Positions 18,020-26,700 are shown, counted from the first letter of the stretch. The stretch is 64,000 bases of DNA from JAGRGG01 sp965217265 (GCA_965217265.1 CBDCHP010000012.1:124001-188000), one strand, 5' to 3'. Translations and numbers: made by a program. The notes: generated from the sequence alone by a model not told the origin.

Positions 18020-19153
18020 ATGAACGCACCGCACCAGACCGGCCTGATCCGGGTCCGCTCGCTCCTGCCCCTGACGCGGCGCGGCCTGCTCGGCACCGCC
18101 GCCGCGACGGGGGCGCTCGCCGTACTCAATCCTTCCGCGCGCGCGGCGACGCAGATCGACTTCGTCGGCTGGCAGAACTACGACCGGGGCCTCAAGACCG
18201 GCGACTTCCTGCAAGAGCAGGACGTCACCCTCAACACCACCTACATCGGCAACAACGACGAGATCATCGCCAAGCTGTCGGCGGGCGGCATCGGCCAGAT
18301 CGATATCGTCACGCCCTACATGGGCTACATCCCGCTGATGGCGCTCTCCGGCCTCATCGACCCGATCGACGAGGGCCTCGTGCCGAACCTGTCCAAGGTG
18401 ATGCAGCCCTTTCGCGACGACCCCAACGTCATCGTCGACGGGGCGCGCTACGGCGTGCCCTTCACCTGGGGTTCGGGGCCGATGCTCTACGACCCGGCGG
18501 CGCTCCCGACCCCGCCCGAGGGCTGGAACGCGCTGCTCGACGCCCCGCTCAAGGGCAAGGTCGGCATGATGGACGACCCGCTCGGCAACACGATGGCGGC
18601 GGCACTGGCCGCGACCGACGCCGAGGTGCCGACCCGACTCACCCGCGACCAGCTCGACGCCACGGTCGAGTTCCTCACGCAAATGAAGCGGCAATCACGG
18701 CTCTACGCCGCGAGTTGGGGCGAACTCGCCGACGCGCTGGCGCGCGGCGACATCGCGGCGACGTTCTGCGGTTGGGAGGCGATGCGAAAGTTCGCCGCCG
18801 ACAAGGGCAAGGAGGTCAAGATCCACTATCCCGTCGAGGGCACCTACGCCTGGCTCGACAATTACTGCATCGCCAAGAACGCGCCCAACCGCGAGACGGC
18901 GCACGCGCTCGCCAACAAGATCCTCGACGTCGACGCCCAGGTCTACATCGGCGACGACCTCCTGCAGGGCATCGTCAACGAGGCGGCGGTGGGGCAACTG
19001 ACGGCCGCCGCCAAGGACGTCTACGCCTACGACGACCTGGACGGCTTCGCCAAGAAGGCCGGCTTCTTCGCCTTCCCGCCGCTCGAAGAAGAGGGCGATT
19101 TGATGACCTGGAACGACTGGCAGGAGGCCTACCAGCGCTTTCGCGCCGCCTGA
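18020..19153 (+). CDS. Periplasmic solute-binding protein, PotD/F-like
   Basis: 377 residues with a twin-arginine-type signal (LTRRGLLGTAAATGALAVL, then ARAA). The mature part is a type II periplasmic binding protein of the spermidine/putrescine group: FVGWQNYDRG, IDIVTPYMGYIPLM, YGVPFTWGSGPMLYDP and GTYAWLDNYCIAKNAPN. It captures the substrate for the ABC importer encoded by the next three genes. PotD-like proteins bind polyamines but relatives carry opines and sugar amino acid adducts, which fits the kinase and SIS genes directly upstream. The stop overlaps the ATPase start (TGATG). Confidence 0.88.
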   Translation: MNAPHQTGLIRVRSLLPLTRRGLLGTAAATGALAVLNPSARAATQIDFVGWQNYDRGLKTGDFLQEQDVTLNTTYIGNNDEIIAKLSAGGIGQIDIVTPYMGYIPLMALSGLIDPIDEGLVPNLSKVMQPFRDDPNVIVDGARYGVPFTWGSGPMLYDPAALPTPPEGWNALLDAPLKGKVGMMDDPLGNTMAAALAATDAEVPTRLTRDQLDATVEFLTQMKRQSRLYAASWGELADALARGDIAATFCGWEAMRKFAADKGKEVKIHYPVEGTYAWLDNYCIAKNAPNRETAHALANKILDVDAQVYIGDDLLQGIVNEAAVGQLTAAAKDVYAYDDLDGFAKKAGFFAFPPLEEEGDLMTWNDWQEAYQRFRAA

Positions 19154-20268
19154 TGCAGGAGGACGGCAGCGCACCGGCGCCCGCCGCCGCCGCGACGGCC
19201 GACGTGCGCCCGCTCCTCGAAGCCTTCGGGCTCGCCAAGCGCTACGGCGAGGTCGAGGCGGTGAAGCCCCTCGACCTCGCCGTTCGCGCCGGCGACTTCT
19301 TCGCCATCCTCGGCCCTTCCGGCTGCGGCAAGACCACGCTGTTGCGCATGATCGGCGGCTTCGTCGCCCCGTCCGCCGGCCGGCTCGTCCTCGACGGCGA
19401 GGACGTGACCCGGCTGCCGCCCGAGCGCCGGCCGACCAACATGGTCTTTCAGGGCTACGGCCTGTTCCCGCACATGAACGTGCGCCAGAACGTCGCCTAC
19501 GGGCTCACGCTGAAGAAGCTCGGGCGGGCGGAGATCGACGATCGCGTCGAGGTCCTCCTCGCCCTCATGCAGATCGACGGCTTGGCCGATCGGTCGATCG
19601 ACGCGCTCTCAGGCGGACAGCAGCAGCGGGTATCGCTGGCGCGGGCGCTGGTGATGCGGCCGCGCATCCTCCTCCTCGACGAGCCGCTCGCCGCCCTCGA
19701 CCTCAAGCTGCGCTACGCCATGCAAGAGCAGTTGCGCAAGGTCCACCGCGAGATCGGCGGCACCTTCCTCTTCGTCACCCACGACCAGAGCGAGGCGATG
19801 GCGCTCGCCAACCGGATCGCCGTCATGCGCGACGGGCACATCGAGCAGGAGGGCACGTCGCAAGCGATCTACCACAGGCCGCAGACAAGCTTCGTCGCCA
19901 CCTTCATCGGCGAGGCCAACACCTTCGCCGGGCGGCGCGAGGCCGGCCGCGTCCGGCTCGACGGCGGCGTCGCGTTCGACGACCCCGGCCCCGACGGCCC
20001 CGTCACGGCGGTGGTGCGCCCGGAGCGGCTTCGCGTCGGACGGGGCCTCGCCGCCGACGCCGTGCTGCCGGCGCGCGTCGCCGACGTGATCTTCCTCGGC
20101 CCTCACACGCGCTACGCCCTGATCCTGGCCGACGGGCGCACCGTCCACGCGCACGCCCCCGCCGGCGACGAAGGGGGAAGCCTCGCGCCCGGCGACGCGG
20201 TCGAGGTCGGCTGGACGGCGCGCGACCAGCGCGTCCTGCAGGGCGCCCACGCCGGCGGGGACGGCTGA
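19153..20268 (+). CDS. ABC importer ATPase, PotA-like
   Basis: 371 residues. Walker A GPSGCGKTT, Q-loop in VFQGYGLFPHM, signature LSGGQQQRVSLARAL, Walker B ILLLDEPLAALD and switch His in FVTHDQSEA are all present, followed by a C-terminal TOBE-type domain (VVRPERLRVG and later FLGPHTRYALIL). It powers import by the two permeases encoded next. The ATG overlaps the stop of the binding-protein gene, indicating translational coupling. Confidence 0.93.
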   Translation: MQEDGSAPAPAAAATADVRPLLEAFGLAKRYGEVEAVKPLDLAVRAGDFFAILGPSGCGKTTLLRMIGGFVAPSAGRLVLDGEDVTRLPPERRPTNMVFQGYGLFPHMNVRQNVAYGLTLKKLGRAEIDDRVEVLLALMQIDGLADRSIDALSGGQQQRVSLARALVMRPRILLLDEPLAALDLKLRYAMQEQLRKVHREIGGTFLFVTHDQSEAMALANRIAVMRDGHIEQEGTSQAIYHRPQTSFVATFIGEANTFAGRREAGRVRLDGGVAFDDPGPDGPVTAVVRPERLRVGRGLAADAVLPARVADVIFLGPHTRYALILADGRTVHAHAPAGDEGGSLAPGDAVEVGWTARDQRVLQGAHAGGDG

Positions 20269-20273
20269 GCCCG

Positions 20274-21122
20274 ATGCGCGAGAACGGCCGCGCCTACTGG
20301 CTGCTCGCACCCGCGGGCCTGCTCTACGCCGCCCTGTTCGTGATCCCGTTCGTCTACTTCTTCGCGATCAGCTTCTTCGTCGTGCGCTACTACCAGCTTC
20401 AGCCCGCCTTCACCTTCGCCAACTACGCCAAGACCCTGACTACCAACGCCGGCACCATCGCCTTCACCGTGGGCATGGCGCTCGCGGTGACGGCGGCGAC
20501 GGTGAGCTTGGGCTTCGTCTACGCCTTCATCGTGCGCTTCAAGGCCGGGCGCTGGGCCGACCTCCTGCTGCTGATCGCCGTCTTGACGCTGTTCGGCGGC
20601 TACTTGATGAAGATCTACGCCTGGAAGACGATCCTGGGCAACCAGGGCGTCCTCAACACCGGCCTGCTCGGCGCCGGACTCGTGGAAGCCCCGATCACCG
20701 CCTTGTTCTACACGCCGTTCGCGGTGGTGGTGACGCTGGTCCACTTCCTGCTGCCGTTCGCGATCCTGCCGATCTACTCGTCGCTGCGCGGCATCACCGA
20801 CGTCGAGATCGAGGCCGCCCGCGACCTCGGCGCCTCCCCCTTCGCAACCTTGCGCGACGTCGTCGTGCCGCGCGCCGCCTCGGGCATCTTGGGCGCCTTC
20901 GCCTTGTGCTTTCTCGTCGCCAGCGGCGACTACGTGACGCCGACGCTGGTCGGCGGCACGATGACGATGATGGGTAACCTGATCGCGCCCCAGTTCGGCA
21001 GCTTCTTCAACTGGCCCTTGGGTGCCGCCATGTCCTTCACCACGCTGGGCGTCGCCGTCACGATCGTGGCCGCGGCGGCGTGGCTGCTCGGCCGCGTCGG
21101 CCGGCGGGGTGCCGCCCCATGA
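20274..21122 (+). CDS. ABC importer permease, PotB-like
   Basis: 282 residues with about six transmembrane helices. The EAA coupling loop is seen as EIEAARDLGASPFATLRDVVVP near residue 180, typical of PotB/PotC permeases (shown here in part: EAARDLGASPF). The N-terminal helix is preceded by RENGRAYWLLAPAG as in PotB. Forms a heterodimer with the next gene product; the two genes overlap by four bases (ATGA). Confidence 0.92.
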   Translation: MRENGRAYWLLAPAGLLYAALFVIPFVYFFAISFFVVRYYQLQPAFTFANYAKTLTTNAGTIAFTVGMALAVTAATVSLGFVYAFIVRFKAGRWADLLLLIAVLTLFGGYLMKIYAWKTILGNQGVLNTGLLGAGLVEAPITALFYTPFAVVVTLVHFLLPFAILPIYSSLRGITDVEIEAARDLGASPFATLRDVVVPRAASGILGAFALCFLVASGDYVTPTLVGGTMTMMGNLIAPQFGSFFNWPLGAAMSFTTLGVAVTIVAAAAWLLGRVGRRGAAP

Positions 21123-21886
21123 CGGCGTGGCTCTGGCGGCTCGTCGGCGCGCTCCTCGTCCTGTTCCTGGTCAGCCCGCTCGCACTCCTGGTCCTGTTCT
21201 CGTTTACCGACGGCGGCATGGCGGCGTTTCCGATCCGAGGCCTCACCCTGCGCTGGTGGGGTCAGATGTTCGCCGACCCCGCCTTTCGCGCCGCCTTCGC
21301 CAACAGCCTCGTCATCGGCGTCGCCGCCGCCGCCGCCTCGGCCGTGGTCGGCACGCTGGCGGCCTTGGGGCTGGCGCGGCTGCCCGCCCGGCGGGCGCGG
21401 CTGCTCATGACCGGCCTCGCCCTGCCGCTCATGCTGCCGCCGCTCGTGCTCGGCGTGGCGCTGCTCAGCTTCTACGTCGCCCTTGGCCTGCCGCTCGGCC
21501 GGGTCACGGTGGTGCTCAGCCACCTCCTCTTCACCCTGCCCTTCGTCGTGCTCGTCGTCTACGCCCGGCTCGAAGCCTTCGACCTTCGCGTCGTCGAGAG
21601 CGCCCGCGACCTCGGCGCCTCGCCGCTCAAGGCTTTCTGGACCGTGACCTTCCCGATCATCCGACCCTCGATCATCGGTGCTGCACTCCTGTCGCTCGCC
21701 CTCTCGATCGACGACTTCATCATCACCTTCTTCACGATCGGCACCGGCAACACCCTGCCGACCTTCGTCTGGGGCATGATCCGCACCGCCCTCACCCCCG
21801 TCGCCAACGCGATCGGCACGCTCGTCATCCTCCTCTCGCTGACGGCGGCGGCGCTCGCCTTGTGGCTGACCCGCTTTCGCGGCTGA
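21119..21886 (+). CDS. ABC importer permease, PotC-like
   Basis: 255 residues, six hydrophobic helices, EAA loop VESARDLGASPLKAFW and the PotC-typical SIDDFIITFF segment late in the protein. ATG 21119 overlaps the PotB-like stop and gives the expected short cytoplasmic N-terminus before the first helix; the frame also extends upstream to 21080 but that would fully overlap the preceding gene end. Last gene of the kinase-SIS-importer operon. A convergent amidohydrolase gene ends 15 bp downstream. Confidence 0.92.
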   Translation: MTAWLWRLVGALLVLFLVSPLALLVLFSFTDGGMAAFPIRGLTLRWWGQMFADPAFRAAFANSLVIGVAAAAASAVVGTLAALGLARLPARRARLLMTGLALPLMLPPLVLGVALLSFYVALGLPLGRVTVVLSHLLFTLPFVVLVVYARLEAFDLRVVESARDLGASPLKAFWTVTFPIIRPSIIGAALLSLALSIDDFIITFFTIGTGNTLPTFVWGMIRTALTPVANAIGTLVILLSLTAAALALWLTRFRG

Positions 21887-21901
21887 GCCTTCTTCGGGCC
21901 G

Positions 21902-23161
21902 TCAGCCGCGCGAGAACGGCGCCATGTACGGCCGGCCGAAGGGCACGCCGGCGCGCACCGTCGCCACGGGGCGCAGCCATTGGTCGCCCTGCCTTTGGTT
22001 CTCCTTGGTGTCCTCGAACGCGACGTCTTCCTCGACCAGTTCCATCACCGCGACGTCGGCGGTGCCGCCCACCTTGAGCGTGCCGAGCGCCGGGTCGCGG
22101 TCGATCGCCCGCCCCGGCGCGGCGCTCGCCTTGGCAATCACGTCGTCGAGCGAGAAGCCGAGGTTGAGGAACTTGCTCATCACCCAGGGCAGGTAGGGCT
22201 TGCCCGGCGAGTTGCCGGAGAAGACGTGGATGTCGCTGGAGATGAAGTCGGGCTCCAGCCCGCCCTCGATCGCGGGCTCGGCCACGGTGTAGTCGAAGCT
22301 GCCGCCGCCGTGGCCGACGCCGAACAGGACGCCGCGCTCCCTCGCGTCCAGCACGGCGGGCACGAGCTTGCCGTCCTTGACGACGTTGTTGCCGGCACCG
22401 CTGTAGACGTGGGTGATGACGTCGCCCTCGCGCATCAGGCCCATCAGTTCGGCGAGGTCGCCCGGTGCGTCGCCGATGTGGCACATGACCCGTGCCCAGG
22501 GCCCCGCCATCTCGGCCGCCTGGATCGCGCGGCGCAGCGGCTCCAGCCCGTTCTCGCCGACGATGTCGACGCCCTCGCGCACCTTGACCCCGAGGCAGAA
22601 GTCGGGGTTCGTCGCCACCGCCCTCGCGCAGTTCTCGACGTCGGCGTGCTCGATGTTGAGCATCTCGCCGACGGGAAAGCCGGCGAGGCCGAAATTGGCG
22701 ATGTGGACGAAGGCGTGGATGCGCGTGCGCGCCGCCGCCGCGACGAGACGTTCGAGGGCGGCGACGTTGTTGGCGCCGGCGTCGCCGGCCGAGACGGCCG
22801 TCGTCGTGCAGGTGAGCGGCGCCAGCTCGTCGGCCGGGATGCCGATCGCCGAGCCGTAGGGAAAGACGTGGGCGTGGAAGTCGACGAGGCCCGGCGTCAC
22901 GATCATGTTCGAGGCGTCGAGCACCTGCTCGGCCCGATCGGCCGCGATGTCCTCTTCGATCGCGGCGATAAGCCCGGCGCGCACGCCGACGTCGCGCCGC
23001 CCGCGCAGCCCCTGCCCCGGATCGACGGCCTCGCCGCCCTTGATGACGAGATCGAATTCCGGCACGGCCTCGCCGTCGCCCTGCGCCCGCCCGACCCCGG
23101 CCCCCGCCAGCGTCGCGGCGGACGCCGCGCCGAACAGCACGCCCCTGCGCGATGCGGTCAT
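21902..23161 (-). CDS. Exported amidohydrolase/deacetylase-family metallohydrolase
   Basis: 419 residues. N-terminal twin-arginine-like export signal (SRRGVLFGAASAATLAGAG, then GRAQ). TIM-barrel amidohydrolase of the dihydroorotase-like group with all metal ligands visible: HxH in VDFHAHVFPYG, a likely carboxylated Lys in CLGVKVREG, His in VMCHIGDAP and ITHVYSG, and Asp in ISSDIHVFSG. Relatives are annotated as amidohydrolase/deacetylase metallohydrolases acting on N-acylated or cyclic amides. ATG 23161 with GGGAGGGACCATACC fits; the frame remains open far upstream but without a signal sequence. It is convergent with the importer operon and might act on a related substrate in the periplasm, which is inference. 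Confidence 0.85.
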   Translation of the reverse strand: MTASRRGVLFGAASAATLAGAGVGRAQGDGEAVPEFDLVIKGGEAVDPGQGLRGRRDVGVRAGLIAAIEEDIAADRAEQVLDASNMIVTPGLVDFHAHVFPYGSAIGIPADELAPLTCTTTAVSAGDAGANNVAALERLVAAAARTRIHAFVHIANFGLAGFPVGEMLNIEHADVENCARAVATNPDFCLGVKVREGVDIVGENGLEPLRRAIQAAEMAGPWARVMCHIGDAPGDLAELMGLMREGDVITHVYSGAGNNVVKDGKLVPAVLDARERGVLFGVGHGGGSFDYTVAEPAIEGGLEPDFISSDIHVFSGNSPGKPYLPWVMSKFLNLGFSLDDVIAKASAAPGRAIDRDPALGTLKVGGTADVAVMELVEEDVAFEDTKENQRQGDQWLRPVATVRAGVPFGRPYMAPFSRG

Positions 23162-23308
23162 GGTATGGTCCCTCCCCCTGTTACTTATGGTTGGACGAAC
23201 CGTAAGGGGCGGCCGGACCGCTTGGCAAGCCGGTTCGGGTCGGCCGAAGGCGACGGCTTGGCTTCGGGGCGTACCGTCCGGTAAGCTCACGCCATCATGG
23301 AGACGATC

Positions 23309-23722
23309 ATGCAGGACTTCATCACCTGGACCGAGGAGCAGGCCCGCCGCCTGCGCGCGCACGACGCAGCGATCGACTGGGACGCGCTCGCCGAGGAGAT
23401 CGAGGACATGGGCAGATCGGAGGCGGGGGCGTACAAATCGACCTTGCGCCTGATCTGCCACCGCCTGCTCGTGTGGATCCACCAGCCCGAGCGGCGCTCG
23501 AATTCCTGGCGCGTGACGATCACGACCGGACGGGTCCGCGTCGGAGACATCGAGGAGTCGAGCCCGAGCCTGAAGGCGAAGCGGACGGAGACGTTCGCCC
23601 GGGTCTACGCCCAAGCGCGCCACATCGCGGCGGACGAGACGGGCCTCCCGATCGGCACGTTCCCGGCCGCACCGCCGTTCACGGCGGCCGAGGCGCTGGA
23701 TATGGATTTCTGGCTCAACTGA
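23309..23722 (+). CDS. DUF29 family protein
   Basis: 137 residues. Matches the DUF29 family of cyanobacteria and alphaproteobacteria: FITWTEEQARRLRA, DWDALAEEIEDMGRSE, then LLVWIHQPERRSNSW and a C-terminal FTAAEALDMDFW. All-helical, probably soluble, function unknown. ATG 23309 has GGAG shortly upstream; ATG 23297 is in frame but lacks a ribosome site. DUF29 genes are often near mobile or toxin-antitoxin DNA, and here repeats and an antitoxin gene follow. Confidence 0.85.
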   Translation: MQDFITWTEEQARRLRAHDAAIDWDALAEEIEDMGRSEAGAYKSTLRLICHRLLVWIHQPERRSNSWRVTITTGRVRVGDIEESSPSLKAKRTETFARVYAQARHIAADETGLPIGTFPAAPPFTAAEALDMDFWLN

Positions 23723-23800
23723 TGGTAGAATGACAAACCATGACGTACAGGTTCAACCCCTCTAGGTTCAAGCGGCCGAAACGGCACCTCGGCGGTCGAG

Positions 23801-23917
23801 CCCTCTTCTTGTCACCCCCGACTCGATCGGGGGTCCAGGGATGAAATGCGGAGCATTTCATGGGCCGTGATGGTGCGAACCTGCTTCTTCGCGGTGCCCA
23901 CAGTATGATCGTAGGAT
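23801..23917 (+). repeat. Family 2 repeat, upstream member of a direct pair
   Basis: About 117 bp: a palindrome GTCACCCCCGACTCGATCGG followed by GGTCCAGGG, then the hairpin ATGAAATGCGGAGCATTTCAT, then a conserved tail ending CAGTATGATCGTAGGA. A near-identical unit in the same orientation lies at 24261-24379, so the antitoxin gene sits between two direct repeats. Confidence 0.75.
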
Positions 23918-23954
23918 GCGCGTGAAAACACCGTCGGTGGAAGGAACGTTTCGC

Positions 23955-24182
23955 ATGACGACCGTGAACCTCGACGAAGCCGACCTCGCCGGCTTGCTGG
24001 CACGGGTGCGGACGGGCGAGGAGATCGCGATCGCCGACGACGGCGTACCGGTCGCGCGCCTCGTGCCCGAGCGTGCGGCGCCCGCACCCGCGCCACGCCG
24101 GCCCGGGAGCGCGCGCGGACTGATCAAGATCCTACCCGGTTTCGACGATCCGCTGCCGGAGGACATCCGTGCGGGGCCTTAG
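23955..24182 (+). CDS. Orphan antitoxin, Phd/YefM-like
   Basis: 75 residues. The segment VNLDEADLAGLLARVRTGEE followed by IAIADDGVPVARLVPE is the classic N-terminal half of prevent-host-death antitoxins, which bind DNA and neutralise a PIN-domain (VapC) or RelE toxin through the C-terminal tail, here RGLIKILPGFDDPLPEDI, again typical. ATG 23955 with GAAGGA upstream is the start; an open frame begins at 23916. No intact toxin gene follows. A short stretch at 24198-24269 could be a toxin remnant. The gene lies between two direct repeats. Confidence 0.8.
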   Translation: MTTVNLDEADLAGLLARVRTGEEIAIADDGVPVARLVPERAAPAPAPRRPGSARGLIKILPGFDDPLPEDIRAGP

Positions 24183-24197
24183 CGGCAAGATCGAGCC

Positions 24198-24269
24198 TTG
24201 CTTCTTCCCGGCACGCACGTTGTCCTTTCGCTCGGCCACAACAATACCGTGGCGCTCAAGCCCCCTCCT
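24198..24269 (+). pseudogene. Possible VapC (PIN-domain) toxin N-terminal remnant
   Basis: In the frame starting TTG 24198 the DNA reads LLLPGTHVVLSLG, which resembles the first PIN strand (LLLDTHVVLWLL) of VapC toxins, placed just where a toxin should follow the antitoxin. Similarity ends where the family 2 repeat begins at about 24261. The catalytic Asp is not preserved. This is a weak, short match. Confidence 0.25.
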
Positions 24270-24379
24270 TGTCATGCCGGACTTGATCCGGCATCCAGGG
24301 ATGAAATGCGAAGCATTTCATAGGCTGCGATGGTGTGGCTCTGCTTTTTTGCGGTGCTTATAGTATGATTGTAAGGATG
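24261..24379 (+). repeat. Family 2 repeat, downstream member of a direct pair
   Basis: Near-identical to 23801-23917: palindrome TGTCATGCCGGACTTGATCC with GGCATCCAGGG, hairpin ATGAAATGCGAAGCATTTCAT, and tail ending TAGTATGATTGTAAGGAT. The AT-rich patch starts immediately after it. Confidence 0.75.
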
Positions 24380-24452
24380 TATAAGAACAACGTTAGCGGG
24401 CGGACTGGAAAAGACTCATTTCTTATCATACCCTCAAAAGTCAAAATTATAG

Positions 24453-25106
24453 CTATACTATTTTGATAACTTTACCTTCTTTGCCGCCAAATCTATCTAT
24501 ATACCAAATAGAGTCGAAATTTCCTTCATCCCAACTATCGACCGACGTGATTGCAATTTCTTTATTAGTCTCACAACCAACAAAACTTGCTTCATATACA
24601 ATTAAATGGATTGGATAGATTTTATATACGACATAATCTTTATCTGTTTTGGCTTTTATTCGATCTTTTATACTTTGTAAAAATTTTTCTTTAGAATATA
24701 TAGCACAAAAACCTTGCATTTCTAATGTTTCAGAGCCAAACTCATTAGCTATGTCATACGCCTGTAAAGCATCTCTTTGTTCGATGCTTTGTTGATCAAT
24801 ACTTATAGATTTCATTGGTTTTTTCTTCCTCAATTTATCTAATTCAATGTTTCTTGATCGCGCACCCTGATCAGCCATCTGTGTTAGTTCAAAACCTGCA
24901 ATAACGTTTTTGCCATTTTTGATTATGTAATCAGGTTCTTTTCTATCAGGATTTCCTCTCGTATAATTTTTCCAAGGTAAATGACTCATAACTTCGCTGT
25001 CTTGGAACCAGTTAATGGCTTCTATTTCTTTAAATTTCCTAATTATCCTTGAATCACCACGTTTGTACGATTCCATATCCTTAAGAAATTGGTCTGAAAA
25101 CGGCAT
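24453..25106 (-). CDS. AT-rich hypothetical protein, possible PDDEXK-type nuclease
   Basis: 217 residues, intact, in strongly AT-rich DNA unlike its neighbours, so probably acquired. The middle has KEPDYIIKNGKNVIAGFELT, a pattern of acidic residue, beta hairpin and E-x-T that resembles the P-D...(E)-x-K/T core of restriction-endonuclease-like folds; a conserved HLPW and a Lys-rich helix flank it. The C-terminal half is a mixed alpha/beta region of no known motif. No methyltransferase or partner gene is adjacent. Function is unassigned; nuclease activity is only a suggestion. Start ATG 25106 has GAAGTTTC upstream. Confidence 0.6.
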   Translation of the reverse strand: MPFSDQFLKDMESYKRGDSRIIRKFKEIEAINWFQDSEVMSHLPWKNYTRGNPDRKEPDYIIKNGKNVIAGFELTQMADQGARSRNIELDKLRKKKPMKSISIDQQSIEQRDALQAYDIANEFGSETLEMQGFCAIYSKEKFLQSIKDRIKAKTDKDYVVYKIYPIHLIVYEASFVGCETNKEIAITSVDSWDEGNFDSIWYIDRFGGKEGKVIKIV

Positions 25107-25169
25107 TGAAACTTCCTGACTAGTTGGCGTTACTGGAGTCTAACAAAAAATGCGTCGTTTTTAAACTAT

Positions 25170-25352
25170 TCAATCCTGTAACGACACCAACCGTAACCCA
25201 AACTCCCGCGCGCATTTCACCGCCGTCGCCGGGTCGTTCCACAAGACGCGCTCAATCTGCTCCGCCGGTGCCTCAGTGCCGTCGCAGACGATGGCCGTGC
25301 CGGTGCGCTGCGAGTAGCCCACGCTGACGCCGTGGAGGGAAACCCAAGTGGG
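25170..25352 (-). pseudogene. hutU: Urocanate hydratase C-terminal remnant
   Basis: On the minus strand the frame reads GPTWVSLHGVSVGYSQRTG, then AIVCDGTEAPAEQIERVLWN, DPAT, AVKCAREFGLRL and a TGA at 25170-25172. This matches the last ~70 residues of urocanase (histidine degradation), but two family segments are missing: the Gly-rich residues before GVGMGYSQ and about a dozen residues after DPAT (GVMRHADAGYE in intact enzymes). The rest of the gene and other hut genes are absent. It is a decayed fragment at the edge of the AT-rich patch. The 25353-25527 stretch beside it shows no gene. Confidence 0.7.
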
Positions 25353-25527
25353 GCCTAAAGCATAGTTGAAGAACGGTCAATCGAAGAGGGAGCCCTAAAT
25401 CGTCTTATATGAACACACGTACATGCAAAACATTCTAGCATCTTGTACCGGTGCATTCTCTCGGCGCAAAGCTGGTCCGTACGACAAGCCCTCAAAAGAT
25501 GTTTTGACATCGGCCGTGCCCGACGTC

Positions 25528-26565
25528 CTACGCGGCGCGGGCCGGCGCCGGTGCCCCGTCACCCGTCATCGCCCTCGCCCTGCCGGTGACGCTTAAGGCG
25601 TAACCCAGGGCGTAGAGGGTCATCAGCGTCTCGAACGTCTCGCTCGACGAATACATGTAGACCTCGCTCGCGGGCGGGAACCATAGAGCCGCGAACAGGA
25701 GCGCGCGGGGCGGCAGCACCGCCTCGGCGAGCGGGTGGCCGCGGGCGAGGTCGCGCAGGACCAGGAGGCCGACCGTGCCGGCGAGGGCGGCAAAGCCGAT
25801 GCCGTAATAGACGATCTGCAACCACTCGTTGAAGATGTTGTGCAGGTTCGTCTCTTCTTGATCGTTGATCTCGGCCAGCGCCGGCGGCGTCTCCCAGCCG
25901 AGCCACGTCTGCCCCCAGCTGATCTCCTCCATGCCGAAGACGAACAAGACGAGGCCCGCGGCCCAGAGGTAGGCGGCCGGCGAGCGCAGCACGCCGCCAG
26001 CGAAACCGGCGCCGGCGTAGTAGCGCGCGCCGGCCCCGAACAGGAGGCAGGCGGCGAGGAGGAAGCCGACGCAGTGCAGCGTATCGAGGGTGCCTTCCTT
26101 GGCGTAGGCGAAGCACAATGCAGCCGTTCCGGGCAGGCTCAAGAAGCAGCCGGTCAGGTAGCCACCCACGGCGGCGGCACAGCCGACGGCGAGGCCGAGC
26201 GCGACCCACGGCCGCCCGCCGGCGGGGCGGGGATCCGCCTGCCGCGGCAGCCAGACGCGCACGTACCACCAGACCAGCGCCAAAAGCGGCAGGAGCTGGC
26301 CGCCGAGCACGGCCATGTGGTCGCGAAAACTGTCCACCTTGGTGATGACGCGGTTCTCGGTGACGGCGACGATCGCGAGGTAGTTGGTCTCCTCGTGCGC
26401 CAGGTACCATTTTTCCCACCCCCAGCCGGGGCCGTGCAGCAGCGCGGTCAGCATCAAGCCGGTCGCCGCGAGGGCCAGCAGGACGAAGACGCCGTCGAGC
26501 TTCGAGGCGCGAAGTGGAAGAACTGGCACGGGTGCTATCGCCTCTTGCTCTGGTTGGCCCGTCAT
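25528..26565 (-). CDS. Integral membrane protein of unknown function (EEISWGQ family)
   Basis: 345 residues, about eight transmembrane helices. A conserved motif in the loop after helix six, FGMEEISWGQTWLGW then NDQEETNLHNIFNEW, is the hallmark of an uncharacterised bacterial membrane family. The Glu pairs and Trp suggest a catalytic or lipid-contacting site at the membrane face. The C-terminus is Ala/Pro-rich. It stands alone, with the hutU remnant downstream and tRNA-Ser divergent upstream. I assign no function. Confidence 0.7.
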   Translation of the reverse strand: MTGQPEQEAIAPVPVLPLRASKLDGVFVLLALAATGLMLTALLHGPGWGWEKWYLAHEETNYLAIVAVTENRVITKVDSFRDHMAVLGGQLLPLLALVWWYVRVWLPRQADPRPAGGRPWVALGLAVGCAAAVGGYLTGCFLSLPGTAALCFAYAKEGTLDTLHCVGFLLAACLLFGAGARYYAGAGFAGGVLRSPAAYLWAAGLVLFVFGMEEISWGQTWLGWETPPALAEINDQEETNLHNIFNEWLQIVYYGIGFAALAGTVGLLVLRDLARGHPLAEAVLPPRALLFAALWFPPASEVYMYSSSETFETLMTLYALGYALSVTGRARAMTGDGAPAPARAA

Positions 26566-26700
26566 CGGTGTCGAGGAGCGGCCGTCGGTTTAGATAGCCC
26601 AACAACCTTTAATAAATGTTGAATACGCCGCCGTTGCGGGCGCAGGGCGCCGCCCGGTTGCGCCGGCCGGCCGCTTGCGCCTATAGACGGCGCTGGGCTC

